Origin: Owenia fusiformis
Lineage: Eukaryota > Annelida > Polychaeta > Sabellida > Oweniidae
Assembly: GCA_903813345.2 (NCBI GenBank)
Contig: CAIIXF020000012.1
Coordinates: forward strand, 31,564,501-31,628,500
Direction: 5' to 3'
Length of the DNA: 64,000 nucleotides
The notes under the pieces are model-generated. The model saw only the letters and a program-made list of their open reading frames with translations, was not told where the DNA came from and did not search any database. Made by a program: the position numbers and the translations under genes. The first letter of the stretch is position 1, and the number at the start of each line of letters is the position of its first letter. Below, in pieces: positions 63,766-64,000 of this stretch.

Positions 63766-64000
63766 GTATTTTATTAACATCTTGAAATAAAATTTGTATT
63801 TTATGTGACATTCTCAAACTTCTCAAAATAAGTTTCGAGGTATTTTAGGTAACATTTCAAAGTCTTGAGATATATTATTTAAACTTCTTTTTTACTTTCC
63901 TTATTTGTTTGTATTTGTTTACATTAAAATAATAATTTATATGTTCAAACATAAGAAAATATTTTCAATGAAAAAGAAGTCTGAAAAACAATCATGAAGA
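63766..64000 (+). other. BRE1 intron 5, cut by window end
   Basis: Begins at the donor GAG|gtatttt. AT-rich, with ttgaggtattttatt (63761) and its variant tcgaggtattttagg (63835) as a small local repeat. The next exon is outside the window. Confidence 0.6.

Noticed and set aside
1-64000. tRNA, rRNA or bacterial operon features
   Set aside because: No cloverleaf with A/B boxes, no rRNA blocks and no prokaryotic signals were found by eye; a tRNA scan could still reveal a diverged one.

Overview
This is eukaryotic nuclear DNA from an invertebrate animal, most likely a marine one. It is AT-rich, has short coding exons with GT-AG introns, no operons or ribosome-binding sites, and very many small DNA transposons, fold-back elements and minisatellites. 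I cannot name the species or phylum from sequence alone. Exon models below were built by hand from splice signals, reading phase and family similarity; none is backed by transcript data.

Layout. 1-24.7 kb is gene-poor. It holds a faint ~180-bp tandem repeat (1.34-1.86 kb), a hAT-like MITE (2.9 kb), a ~119-bp tandem array (3.9-6.0 kb), a possible spliced transcript of doubtful coding capacity (6.7-10.3 kb, +), a possible small membrane-protein gene (14.6-16.0 kb, -), and a 190-bp tandem array (17.7-20.6 kb) interrupted by a MITE. At 24.7-26.6 kb (+) lies a two-exon gene for an unrecognised single-pass membrane protein.

30.56-57.59 kb (-) is one 15-exon gene whose exons join in frame to 501 codons. 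It is a VPS9-domain Rab exchange factor resembling the N-terminal part of ANKRD27/Varp, but it ends without ankyrin repeats. Its introns carry a nested plus-strand gene (36.05 kb) for a cGAS-like/Mab-21 nucleotidyltransferase, two minisatellites that each occur as an array plus a shorter inverted array, a tandem pair of 3.4-kb palindromic elements with decayed copies of a PIN/FEN-like plus Cys-rich protein, and a mariner-type fold-back element.

From ~57.95 kb (+) to the window end, head-to-head with the VPS9 gene, is the 5' part of BRE1 (RNF20/RNF40 family histone H2B ubiquitin ligase), cut off after coding exon 5.

The most striking observation is that tandem duplications repeatedly include exon-intron boundaries. 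BRE1 coding exon 3 has four copies of its 3' splice site at an exact 170-bp period. BRE1 coding exon 4 has nine at an exact 67-bp period. VPS9 exon 6 has its acceptor inside a 27-bp minisatellite of eight units, and VPS9 exon 7 has its 5' splice donor region copied downstream. In the two BRE1 arrays only the last acceptor leaves the frame open. This looks like locally repeated splice-site multiplication in two neighbouring housekeeping genes and is the main candidate for something undescribed.
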